NCBI GenBank assembly: GCA_003550325.1
Contig: QKWP01000649.1
Coordinates: forward strand, 62,001 to 126,000
DNA: 64,000 bases
Source of the DNA: Gigaspora rosea
Taxonomy: Eukaryota > Glomeromycota > Glomeromycetes > Diversisporales > Gigasporaceae
Direction: 5' to 3'
Both the position numbers and the translations under genes were made by a program. The notes beneath the pieces were generated by a model. It did not search any database, was not told the DNA's origin, and worked only from the letters and a program-made list of their open reading frames with translations. Below are positions 22,101 through 31,031 of this stretch, one piece after another. Every line of letters starts with the position of its first letter. The first letter of the stretch is position 1.

Positions 22101-24485
22101 CTCAACAACTCCTCTACATTGGGTATAACTACTCGTATCAGATTCCAGCAACTACAAAACAACTTATGGTCCGCGACCAATATTCTACAACACACACAGC
22201 CAATAATTGACGGGCCCAACAGACACACAACCAACTTCAAGATCATCCAACTCCTCAATCACATGGGGATTACAGTGCAGGCCAACCCCAACATCCTATG
22301 GCCACAAACAATTGAAAACAACTGCACTCCACTCGAAAGGATTCTTAGTAAACATCCCAAATACAGCACCTTCAAGCAGCAACTCAGACATAAACAAATA
22401 CTATATTTAGAGCAGCTCTGCTCCACAGACAATACAACCCTACTCACATGGCAACACATATCTCCTAGACTCCTATACCTCCCCACTGGCAGAAAACCAC
22501 TCTGGTTCTCATATCTTGAAGACACTATCTTAGCTGACAATGAGCAGCGAACTATTCTCCCAACTATATCACCCCAAGGCTTTAACCCATTCGCCTACCA
22601 GACACCTCACATACCAAAATCCCTTAAACCCTGGACGCTTACACTCCAGAATAATGAAATTATTATTGGGCAGGTCCGGAAAACATTTCGCAAAACTAAC
22701 ACAATCTCTATTACACACTGGCAACATAACATAAACCTAGCTCAAGCCAACCAGTACCCTCTACCACCAATACAGTGTTCCCGCTGCCCAGGCTGCCACC
22801 TCAACTCTGACAGAGTTCTCAACTGCTGCACCCTGGAGGTACCAGCAGCTCTCTCTACCCAATTCTTGGGTAGAAGAGCAATCGACAAACAGCTCAAGTT
22901 TAACGCAAATTACATAGACCTCATATACTCTTCTGCAATCAAGCAGCCAATAACCATTCCACCTCCCCCTACAATACACATCACAGACACTCTTACCTCG
23001 GTCCTTTTTCAGAACAACCCTGCCTCACTAGACCTCCTCCAGATAGCACACGCTAACGCTGGCCAATACGATTTTACCTTTTACACAGACGGTTCTGTTA
23101 TAGACATTGGGACTAACCAATGCTCGATGGGCATCGGCTGGGTACAAATTCATAGTGACCAGATCATCCACAAGTTCGCAGCCCAACTACAAAACTGGCC
23201 CTCATCATACAAAGCAGAGCTCCTTGCTATTCTCTCAGCTGTCTCAACGGTACCACGCAACTCCACTATAGACATCTTCACAGACTCCCAGTCTGTCATT
23301 TCCAAATACAACAAGCTTAAATCAATCCCTAAACAATCCTCCAAATACTACAAGTTTAACTCCTGGCCCATTTGGCATACACTCTTGAATGTTACCCAGG
23401 CATTCAATATTAAGCTTAATCTGCACAAGGTCAAAGCCCACACAGATAATAGCTTCAATAACCAAGCAGACCTCCTAGCCAGAACCCACTCTGGGACACA
23501 CAAACTACTTCTCAATCATGCCAATATCCACAACCCCTCCTTCTTCCTGCAGTGGGAGAATCACCCAGTAGAAGGGTCTACTAGACGCTTCATCAAAAAC
23601 ATATGTAAGGCACACATCATCGCAATGTGGTCCTCACAAAATCGCGCCTCAGAATGGGCACATTATTCACATTTCATAGATTGGAACGCCACCTGGCTCT
23701 ACCTCAACAACAACCAAAAAAGTTCCAACAATTTCACAAATCCCAAACTAAACCACCTTAAATCTTTCAAAATTAAAAACCTTCTTAACAACCTGCCTAC
23801 CTACTCACACTTTCACAGCATACTCCCTAATATATTCTCCTCCCCTAACTGCTTTCACTGCAACCTCCCCGCATCCTCTACTCACTGGCTAACGTGCCAA
23901 AATACTTCTCTTCTCAATTCAATCATTCATTCGGCTATATCAAAAGTTACACAAAGCGCAGATACGGACCTACCACCTCATCAACTATCCGACCTTATAA
24001 GTGCAATTTACACACACCCATCTTTCAACCCCACGCCTACATTCCTAGATCCCTACTCTCTTTACTCTACGATTAGGGGACTAGTCCCAGCTCCCCTAAT
24101 CCAATCATTACAGCCCTTTAACATCCCCTATAAGCAAGCCTCTCAGATTGTCATCAAGATCCTTCTCGAAATATCTGATGAGGTTTACGAACAAATATGG
24201 AAACCATATTGTTCCACACTGGCCCAATGGAAGAAGGCTAATAACATTTCACTCAGACACAACTCCCCTCAGCCGCTACCGCATCATCCTCCTCGGGCCA
24301 AACCCCGTCGACGTAGACAAACAGCACTCTCCTACCACTGCCCCTGTGGGTTCCCAGATCAGCTACATACAAACAACAACACATGCCCGCCATTAGGGCA
24401 AGCATCCCGCAAAATCAGTATTTGGTCCACTTTGTGGATCAAATACAGTACCCCCACTAATCACATTCTAACCATTCAAATCTAG
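19110..24485 (+). CDS. LINE ORF2: endonuclease, reverse transcriptase, RNase H
   Basis: An intact 1791-residue frame. The N-terminal APE-like endonuclease shows THNVRGFN (N52), TETRLS (E81), GDFNAS (D191, N193), QIDHIW (D241, H242) and SDYK at 267-270, where most relatives have SDH. The reverse transcriptase contains KACGPSGI, QDMSKAYDS (D700, D706), GIDQGETITPLLW and AYMDDTLW (D815, D816). The RNase H domain has FYTDGS (D1327), KAELLAI (E1370), FTDSQS (D1392) and NQADLLAR (D1454), a complete DEDD set. A C-terminal finger CX2CX7HX3C (C1581, C1584, H1592, C1596) follows. The protein would nick target DNA and copy its RNA there. The tyrosine at the SDH position may weaken nicking. The first ATG after the ORF1 stop is the natural start. 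Confidence 0.93.
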   Translation: MDSTTNTFQETETPTPSVSTPQPITPPISLTNTESITHNRANPLALSICTHNVRGFNQDLKKQVWEQYCLEHQIQIIGLTETRLSSCNKYLTSKPFRTAHYTYFWSCLENPKAGTAIMISNHLTPHIHNVTTHSGYAIAIDIFFKHDFKFRIISTYLPSDNPSARLDAQNEVIKWIRQATSLNLLPIVMGDFNASIDNIHSSAIKYKLLQFLSYNNMYNLATHTQKQDNTWQSSRYSSQIDHIWAYHPILTYLTSYETDDPHTCTQSDYKILISRWSFPYAYQGRIRHKTRTYRRVYNYKSMDNNRWEDFTNQVSSNLGSHNTPLNVDTPESLETTWQKIQLSINKAALRHIPNKKHTVRNFQHTFSPTATQLHLSLKKLGEIIKKTKHSLNQNLPIPDHLNLDISQLNQACQLQIPPLPHTHQQLPDWINKANNEWKNLYHARNIENIKQIGQQITDSIQKRCSKLITKPTSMLNSILDRHKDPVRFDNIKTERDVIIDPPLIKAHIQQHFDNWTATRTINQSLFDSKWQYEYSPKHSINPNWYTTALQDFSQEEILSTLNQMPNNKACGPSGISYEMLKHTGHNCIQAITSLFNRCLSSQSIPKQWKEGYIFPISKKPIFDGNLANTRPISLVEHIKKLYTKLLNNRLSSILSTHNILSPFNYVALPGNSTSTPIHILNNIIEDASCNSKQLWLLSQDMSKAYDSVNLELLQKSLHRIRMPQQLITIIANLLSDRTNQVITNFGLTNHYSVKNGIDQGETITPLLWRIYYDPLISHISSHYLGYNLATSWQTSLTHPHRNHLHTSISVLAYMDDTLWITESREELEEIIKTATSFYQMADIQVNPSKSVFITKHTAPTTIQFRNHTLNSFTMSQPFKFLGCWFTLNNKQTAQTKLIQEEALNLANIAGTKNITDKQIAYVINTVIIPTIEYRLHNIILSQSTCNKILGKYLTIAKHKSHLSRSTPNSTMLNHNLYNIRNIWDIQLQHHISNLLLRLNNSSTLGITTRIRFQQLQNNLWSATNILQHTQPIIDGPNRHTTNFKIIQLLNHMGITVQANPNILWPQTIENNCTPLERILSKHPKYSTFKQQLRHKQILYLEQLCSTDNTTLLTWQHISPRLLYLPTGRKPLWFSYLEDTILADNEQRTILPTISPQGFNPFAYQTPHIPKSLKPWTLTLQNNEIIIGQVRKTFRKTNTISITHWQHNINLAQANQYPLPPIQCSRCPGCHLNSDRVLNCCTLEVPAALSTQFLGRRAIDKQLKFNANYIDLIYSSAIKQPITIPPPPTIHITDTLTSVLFQNNPASLDLLQIAHANAGQYDFTFYTDGSVIDIGTNQCSMGIGWVQIHSDQIIHKFAAQLQNWPSSYKAELLAILSAVSTVPRNSTIDIFTDSQSVISKYNKLKSIPKQSSKYYKFNSWPIWHTLLNVTQAFNIKLNLHKVKAHTDNSFNNQADLLARTHSGTHKLLLNHANIHNPSFFLQWENHPVEGSTRRFIKNICKAHIIAMWSSQNRASEWAHYSHFIDWNATWLYLNNNQKSSNNFTNPKLNHLKSFKIKNLLNNLPTYSHFHSILPNIFSSPNCFHCNLPASSTHWLTCQNTSLLNSIIHSAISKVTQSADTDLPPHQLSDLISAIYTHPSFNPTPTFLDPYSLYSTIRGLVPAPLIQSLQPFNIPYKQASQIVIKILLEISDEVYEQIWKPYCSTLAQWKKANNISLRHNSPQPLPHHPPRAKPRRRRQTALSYHCPCGFPDQLHTNNNTCPPLGQASRKISIWSTLWIKYSTPTNHILTIQI

Positions 24486-24670
24486 GTGAGTCTTGACCAC
24501 TCTAGTAGGTTTAGGTCGCAGATAAATTAGTCTGAGCTCTTATTCTTGCATGTAATTTATATGTAATTGTCACTGTATAATTTAAGTCGTTGTGTTCAAA
24601 CAACCTCTTATATAAGTTACCCAATAAAGATACGAGCAAGGCCTCACCTTTATAATAAAAAAAAAAAAAA
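24486..24670 (+). other. LINE 3' UTR and poly-A tail
   Basis: After the ORF2 stop comes about 170 bp without a frame, an AATAAAG at about 24624 and then the A-rich tail. The tail touches the right target duplication (24671-24687). Confidence 0.75.
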
Positions 24671-24745
24671 ATAAAAAAAACTCTTAACATAATATTATAT
24701 TTTGCGCATATAAAAATATATTAAAATTTTCATATTGTTTTATAC

Positions 24746-24761
24746 ACAAAATAAAGGATGT
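24746..24761 (+). repeat. 16-bp target duplication, left (SINE copy A)
   Basis: ACAAAATAAAGGATGT is repeated perfectly at 25924-25939. Confidence 0.9.
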
Positions 24762-25923
24762 GAGGGTGTAGCGACTTAGAGAAGTTGGTAAGTTGTCACC
24801 CCCAAGTGGCAGGTCTAGGGTTCAAATCCCACTGATGACGCTTTGAAAAATAAACCTGTGTTCCGGTAACTGTTTCCTGTCGATCGGTTGTGTACATTAC
24901 CTGTAGTCCTTGGTTACCATCTCGAATGGGAGCCTTCGGGTGAAGTTGTACCTCATAATACAGACAAATCCAAGGAAACAGGAAACAGAAACCCATTTGG
25001 CAAGACCCGAGTAAGGAGGTAGCAAAGAAATTCGACGGTGCTACCAAAACCAGAATATCAGAAACCAGAGCTGGAGAGCTGGACGATATGACCTTCGGAG
25101 GAGAGGGTCCACCAACCTGGCCGCCGGAGTCGTACCAGAGGAAAAGGACCTATGTTATAGAAGTAGGTACCAGGGGGAGAAAAACCATGATGGCACCTAA
25201 TACTGGGTAGATCAACCCTCCCGGGCCAACTGGATTGGAAGTCTGGGAAACCGGTGAAGGACCGGTAGGAAAGCGATGGTGGGTACCGGGGTTGGAGCGA
25301 ACCTTACAAGGGCAGAAGTAGGTATTGGTAAGAGGACAGAGGTAACTCTGTCTCGCAAGTATTGGCCTTGGCCATAGCGATAAGTACCAAAGTGTAGGTA
25401 AATATCTGATATGGGACAGGTACCGCTCTACCAAGCCTCCCGTCAAGGATAACAGGACCGGGAATACCTAGCTGGGTCCTAAGGCAATGGAAAGCATCCG
25501 GAACTTGCTGACTGACTTATGTAATGGGCCTGTTCTGGTGATACAAGATGGGTTAGCAGGTGGAACATGAATCAGAGGGTTTAAATAGGCATTTCCCGTA
25601 ATTGGGTTGCAGGTATGGCAGCTAGTGTGGAACCCTTGGGCAGACCACTTAAATTAGACACCAAAAGTGTACGTGTGGCTAGATGTATCCTAATCTAGGA
25701 CCAGAGGGTTTAAATAGGCAATTCCTATAGTTGGGTTGCAGGTATGGCTGCTAGTGTGGAACTCTTGGGCGGACCACTTAAATTAGACACCAAAAGTGTA
25801 TGTGTGGCTAGATGTATCCTCGTCTATGTAACAAATGCCGGTACTCCCCTAGAGGATACCGACGGTTCTCATATCTTGAATAAAATTCCTAAGTTCCAAG
25901 ATGGGCATTTTAATAAAAAAAAA
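24762..25923 (+). mobile_element. long tRNA-headed SINE-like element, copy A
   Basis: This 1162-bp non-coding element has a 5' head like a tRNA gene: TAGCGACTTAG (A-box-like, about 24769) and GGTTCAAATCC (a good B box, 24819-24829). These are internal RNA polymerase III promoter parts. A long unique body follows and ends in an A run, then a perfect 16-bp target duplication. Such duplications and tails show copying by a LINE machinery. The body contains a tandem doubling of about 125 bp (about 25573-25700 and 25701-25826, both starting AGAGGGTTTAAATAGGCA). Related copies are at 48167-48929 and 61167-61710. Short frames within it do not match between copies and are not genes. Confidence 0.85.
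24819..24829 (+). promoter_or_regulatory. polymerase III B box in SINE copy A
   Basis: GGTTCAAATCC matches the tRNA T-arm consensus GGTTCGANTCC with one change. Confidence 0.75.
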
Positions 25924-25939
25924 ACAAAATAAAGGATGT

Positions 25940-26519
25940 AATTTACAGTATTTGGCGAAAATTCCAAAGAAATAATATTTAACGTCATTTTCATCATCAT
26001 AAAAAAAAGTTACATTAAACTCTTCTATAACGAACTAACAACTCTGGAAGAAAAAGGATTTTTAGCACTTTTTATACTGAACTTTTGAAAATTTTAAGTT
26101 CTTTATACAGAATTCCTATAGACAAAAAAGTTTGATGAATAAATTATTTAGTTTAAATAGTTTTTTAAAATAATTTTTTTAATTAACTGAAATATTAAAA
26201 TTAATTGCGAAACATTTTTTGATAAATTAATCGAAATTTGTAAAAAATAAAGATTGCTATAGCAAAAGTAATAGTGTAATAGTGAGAAATTTGTAAAAAT
26301 ATAGATTGTCGAAATAGTAGTCAACATTAATCATTTTTCATTGTTAAATACTCTTTATAATGCTTAGTCTATTTAATTATTATCTGAAACTAACAAGTTT
26401 TCCCAGTTACCTAGAACTATTACCCGGGTTGAGTAACCCATACAAGTTGAATATTGCTCTGACTCGGGTCAAATGGGTCAGAATTTGAAACAAGTAAAAA
26501 CCTACTAAATTGCAGTATA
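25940..26519. other. non-coding AT-rich spacer
   Basis: No gene or ordered repeat is supported, apart from short CCGGGT words near 26428. Confidence 0.45.
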
Positions 26520-27262
26520 GCAGAAGTTCGTTTTGATTAGCTAAAACTTGAATAAATATGATTGGCAATGTTCATTTATTTATACAGTCAATTGTAATTT
26601 TTAAAATACTTTTATTAGTAAAAATCGTCATGCCATATAAAAATTTTTTTGTAATACGTAATGAAACAATAAACTTAAGCAACCTATTTTTCATCTTTAA
26701 ACCTACTGTTTTTCAATGAGAGATACAGTAAGATATGGTAGTTCAAGAAACTAGATAAGAAGTGAATATTTTGAAAGGTCGGGAAGGTGGTTCAGCTATC
26801 TAAGCAATTAGTAAGTGAAATTGTAAGATGTTGTTTTAACTGGGCTTGTTTACCTTACAAGTAAAAAAAAAAGTACTATTTGTATTACTATTCTAAAACC
26901 TTTTATTGTATATATTTAGGCTATGAATATAATTTATAAAATAACGTTTATAGATACAAAAAGTTGTAATAGTGGTAGTGTTTAGGGTTTTTGGGTATGC
27001 GTAATAATGTATTGTGAAGCTGATTTAAAGTATTTTTTGTAAAATAATATATTTATTGTGTAATAAATAATATAGATATATATTTCATGAAATTTAAATT
27101 AAAACAGTAATTATTAAACTGTATTAAATGTACTGTAAAAGTGTCTTTAGAGAGTATTAAAAGTCTGTAATAAACTTTATCCGGGTATAGCCAGTAATCT
27201 ATTTGAGGTGGGATTGACATTTTTCTGGGGTACTTTAACAACCAATCAAAACGAACTTCTGC
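26520..27262. mobile_element. 743-bp non-autonomous element, TA target site
   Basis: GCAGAAGTTCGTTTTGATTA at the left and the complement AATCAAAACGAACTTCTGC at the right form terminal inverted repeats of about 19-24 bp, with TA immediately outside each end. This is the pattern of Tc1/mariner or pogo-type elements. The interior has no transposase frame. Confidence 0.8.
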
Positions 27263-28229
27263 TATCTAAATTGCAATTTGCTTATTAAATATCTATATAT
27301 GGGTAAATGGGTCATGATTACTTGGCTCAATTTCATGGGCAACATAGTTAAAATACAGTAATCTGGTATTTCCCTACATAGAAAATGAATGAACTCAAAT
27401 TGAGCTGAGTCGAGAAATTTTTCATTACAAAATCCAAAAGTTCTGTTTAAATTTGGAGTTCTCTACACTAATAAATAATAGCCAATCAAATTTCTCTTAT
27501 GTAAGGAGGAGGGAGTAGAGGGGTATAGTAAAATAATATTACGTAATATATGTTATCACCTAATCATACTTTTTACAGGTTTTCACAATATTTCGCAAGG
27601 TTTTACAATTTAATATAAAATTTTATGTTTTTTTATTTATTATTATTATATATTATATTTATTAAACTCTAATTAAAAGTTGTTACATTAACTTTTAAGA
27701 ATTAACTTTAAAAACTTAATGATTTCTATATGACCCGTTGACCTGGATAAGAGCTCTATAGTTACCATTTTTGAGTGTCCCAAAAAGATTACACTGTTTT
27801 CATAAATTCTGGGATATCATCTCTTCGATCTTTCTAAGAATCATCTAGCTCAAACCAATTTTAAATCTGGTCAAATGATCTGCATTTTAACAAAAATTAT
27901 TGATAATGGGCCGATATGTACACTAATTACTGCAGTAAAAAATTACAATATTGCGGCATTACGGCATTACGGAATTGTGGTAGTGCGGCATTACGACAGT
28001 ACGGCATTATGCCATTATGGAATTACTGCATATAATTTTTACGGCAATTTGATGCTATGCCGTAATTAATTCTACCACTGGTAAAATGCCGTAATTGCCG
28101 TAATTCAGTAATTCCCTCACGAAACTATAGTGTACAGAGAGTATACAAGATATTAAAATTTTTTTTTTAATGTCAACCATTTTAAAAACAGTGAAAATAT
28201 ATTGCTATCGAATTTTAATGTATATATAG
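27263..28229. other. non-coding stretch with a GGCATTACG-rich repeat
   Basis: 27930-28110 is built from TTACGGCATTACGGAATT-like words, first in one orientation and then in the other (AATTACGGCAATTACGGCAT complement). This gives a weak foldback. The rest is A+T-rich without a frame. Confidence 0.5.
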
Positions 28230-29067
28230 GACAAATCATTGGAATAATAGTTGCTGAAACAAAAAAAAATTACATAAGAAGCTAAAGATTGTGAAAACAG
28301 AATATGAGAATTACCTCATATTTTAACTATTGAGAAGGCAATTGAACAAATAGCTTTTTCTCGATGACTCCTCAACTTGCACAATGAGATGCAGAAAAGG
28401 GCTTCAGGGAGCTGATTATATTTTTGAAGGTATGCAGTGCACAAGAATGTAGAGACATTAAAGCATTTTACGTATATCAATGAGTAAATATTTAATTTTG
28501 TTATGCAGGTGAATCAAGATCAGGTGCTCAAGGTGAATTGGTTTTTAAATATTTATCCGTATTATGAATGGTTTTATTTCACAAGTCAAATTTAAATTTA
28601 TCTTGTGATTAGACATGGAAACCAATGCTGCATTGGTAATTCCAAAACATAAAGATGATGAATTCGAAATTCATTCAGGTAGCCAAAGTCACTCTTCGAT
28701 TCAAGAAAAAGTTGCAGAGGTACTCGGTATCGAAAATAATAAAGTCGTAAGTCAAGTAAAAAGAGTGGAAGTTTTGATAGAAAAGAAACAAAAAGTCCTT
28801 ATTTAGCATTGGCTTGGCAGTTGGTGTTTGGTATCTCAACAAACTATTAGGTGTGTGTTAGATCGCAGTGAAGATATTATTATAACAGGATAGAGATATC
28901 CTTTCCTGGGGAAATGGAAAATTGGTTTAACTAAAGATGGAACAATTTTACTGTAGCATCGAATTTGAAGGTAATAAGTTATAAATTCATTTCTATTTCT
29001 AATTTCTAATCTAATACTATTAAAGTTGTAACGTCTATCATCTTTATGTGATATGATTGGTTAGATT

Positions 29068-29345
29068 GAATGGGTCCGTATTATTTCACCAACAATTACT
29101 TCATAGACATCATATTTCATCGACCAATTATTCACCGACAAATTCATTTCACCGAAGCTCATTTCACCGACAAGTTTTTTTCTATAAAGCACACTAACTT
29201 TAACCATAATTCTACCCTGACCCTAACGACAATGACCAGAATTACTTTGTCGGTGAAATGAGCTTCAATGAAATAAACTGTCGGTAAAATGAACTTGTCG
29301 GTGAATAATTTGTCGGTGAAATGGGGTGTCTATGAAGTGAAATGA
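29068..29345 (+). mobile_element. foldback element of TCGGTGAAAT repeats, copy 1
   Basis: The left arm repeats ATTTCACCGACAA-like words and the right arm repeats the complement TTGTCGGTGAAAT. The unique core holds AAGCACACTAACTTTAACC and CTACCCTGACCCTAACGAC. A second copy in opposite orientation lies at 35168-35450. It sits inside the large intron of the xanthine dehydrogenase pseudogene. Confidence 0.8.
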
Positions 29346-29563
29346 TTGCTACCCAGATTTTGAATTATCTGTGCCACTTCCGTGCCTACTTACTAATTTT
29401 TTGTGCAGTGCTTATCGCTTTTGATAGCATATACAGCATAATATATAGCATATAGCATAATTGATCGAATCCGCCTTTAAGCGATATTTGTAAACCCGTA
29501 AAACTGATAACAGTATCTTAATCGTTCACAAGCTTTTATTAGTATTAGTATGGTATATATCGT

Positions 29564-30373
29564 GTAAATGAATTTCTTGAGTGCTGTTGTCCGTTAAATT
29601 ATGAAAAAAAACAGGCTACTGCTTGGTGCATTCATATTCATCGCTTTAGCACGTATTATCAGCCACCTCTAGAGTATCGTCAATCACGTTAGACTTTTAT
29701 TATTATTGCGAAGCGATGGTAATTACATGATTGAAAAGAGAAGCAACCACACGACACCTCCAGCCACATTCGCGCAACACAACCAAGACATGTGAAATTC
29801 AACAGCGTGGGTAATTTACAAATACAAGCACAGCCATTGACACGTGGGCCGCAATTGACCTGACAAAGATGGCTTCGCAATGGGAAGAACAAACAAACAA
29901 ACCAAATCTTGCGTGACCCACCCACCAACTTCAAGCATAATAATCATGTGATTCCATCATTCATTTCACTCACATCCGGCTTGCTGTGGCAAGCGGGAAA
30001 CCACCAGCTGCTTCCACGGCGACTCCCAGTGCAAACACGATTGCTGTTTTCGTGGGATGTCATTACCGCTCTGGCCAACTCGGTCAATTACTCACTTTTC
30101 AAACATGTGTTTTGCCAAACTTTCAATAAATAAATATCACCGGCCAGAGTCATCTGCCGGCGTAATCCAAGCATAAATGTGTTGTATAATGCAATGCTTT
30201 TCGGCACATATGTAAATGATTTCTCGGGGCTGTTGTCCCTTAAATTATAAACTTAAAAATAAAAAATAGGATTATCCTTGGTGCATTTATGCCTCACTTT
30301 GGCAGCCATCTCTAGAATATTCAATTACATTAAACCAAATTTATTACTATGTACATAAATGATGTAATAACCG
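29564..30373. mobile_element. direct repeats flanking a GC-richer segment (possible short LTR element)
   Basis: About 165 bp at 29564-29730 recurs directly, diverged, at 30206-30373. Shared words include TGTAAATGA, GCTGTTGTCC, TTAAATTAT, TTGGTGCATT and CATCTCTAGA-like ends. Between them lies a segment visibly richer in G+C than its surroundings. No reading frame is convincing. It could be a TRIM-like element; target duplications were not seen. Confidence 0.45.
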
Positions 30374-30779
30374 ACACAAATTTTATATATCTTTGTATGG
30401 CTGAATTCACCCAAAAATATTATCGTATTTATGTGTCTTTTTTCTATGCAAATTGGGTAAATTTTAAAAAAAAGTAGTTTGCTTTGAATTTTCATGATTT
30501 CGCTTTTATTTTGTTTTTTGATTTATAAATATTTATAAATACAGTATTATACCGTATATAGATAGATAGATTTATATTTATATTTTTTTTTTGTTTCATA
30601 ATGCCGCGTTTATTATATCGTCTTATAAGAGAAGCACGAAGAGATGCTAATACTGCATTACAAAAATGAAGAAAGGTGAGTGACCTGGGTGGCATTTTTT
30701 TAGATGGGCCCAATTTATAATTAAGTTTCGACCTATATAATTAGTATTCGCATATGATATTAACTTTGAAAAACAAATG

Positions 30780-30858
30780 GGGTCTGTGCCTTGAAAATCA
30801 AGCTATGAGATATATAATTTACTATGTCTCATAACTTGATTTTCAAGGCACAGACCCC
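30780..30858. mobile_element. 79-bp MITE with near-perfect inverted repeats
   Basis: GGGGTCTGTGCCTTGAAAAT and its continuation CAAGCTATGAGA pair with TCTCATAACTTG and ATTTTCAAGGCACAGACCCC around a 15-bp loop, with one mismatch. AAAT flanks both sides. Confidence 0.8.
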
Positions 30859-31000
30859 AAATATTAACACAACTTACTAAAATTACTAATCACTATAATA
30901 GATAATTTAACTATAAAAATCATTATTTACTTTACAAAATGATATTATTATTTAACTTTATTGATTAATTATACTCTTACTAATAAATATTTTTGTTAAT

Positions 31001-31031
31001 GCACGTCCGTAAGGACGTGCCAAAATGCTAG
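31001..31031 (+). mobile_element. possible Helitron 3' end
   Basis: A perfect hairpin GCACGTCC-GTAA-GGACGTGC is followed 7 bp later by CTAG and then T. That is the hairpin plus CTRR plus T arrangement of Helitron 3' termini. The matching 5' TC end was not found. It lies in the swollen intron of the xanthine dehydrogenase pseudogene. Confidence 0.4.

Larger units (their letters stand above)
18864..24670 (+). mobile_element. 5'-truncated LINE (non-LTR retrotransposon)
   Basis: The element runs from a blunt 5' break inside ORF1 to an A-rich tail (ATAATAAA then A run) and is bounded by a perfect 17-bp target duplication. It contains the last 79 codons of ORF1, a complete ORF2 and a 3' UTR of about 170 bp. 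Its sense strand is rich in C and A and poor in G, unlike the surrounding A+T-rich DNA. Endonuclease, reverse transcriptase and RNase H in one ORF2 place it near the I/Tad/R1 groups. The intact ORF2 and perfect duplication point to a young insertion, but without the 5' part it probably cannot transcribe itself. Confidence 0.92.

Noticed and set aside
21620..22258. 212-residue open frame on the minus strand inside the LINE
   Set aside because: It is the mirror of the C/A-rich, G-poor ORF2 coding strand, which leaves the complement free of stops. No domain is visible.
24766..24840. Genuine tRNA gene
   Set aside because: The A and B boxes are present, but the acceptor and anticodon arms do not fold well and the sequence continues into a long body with target duplications, so it is a SINE head.
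30601..30669. Short frame MPRLLYRLIREARRDANTAL with a GTGAGT donor-like site just after it
   Set aside because: Too short to support as an exon, and it lies in the transposon-filled intron of a pseudogene with no acceptor or following exon identified.
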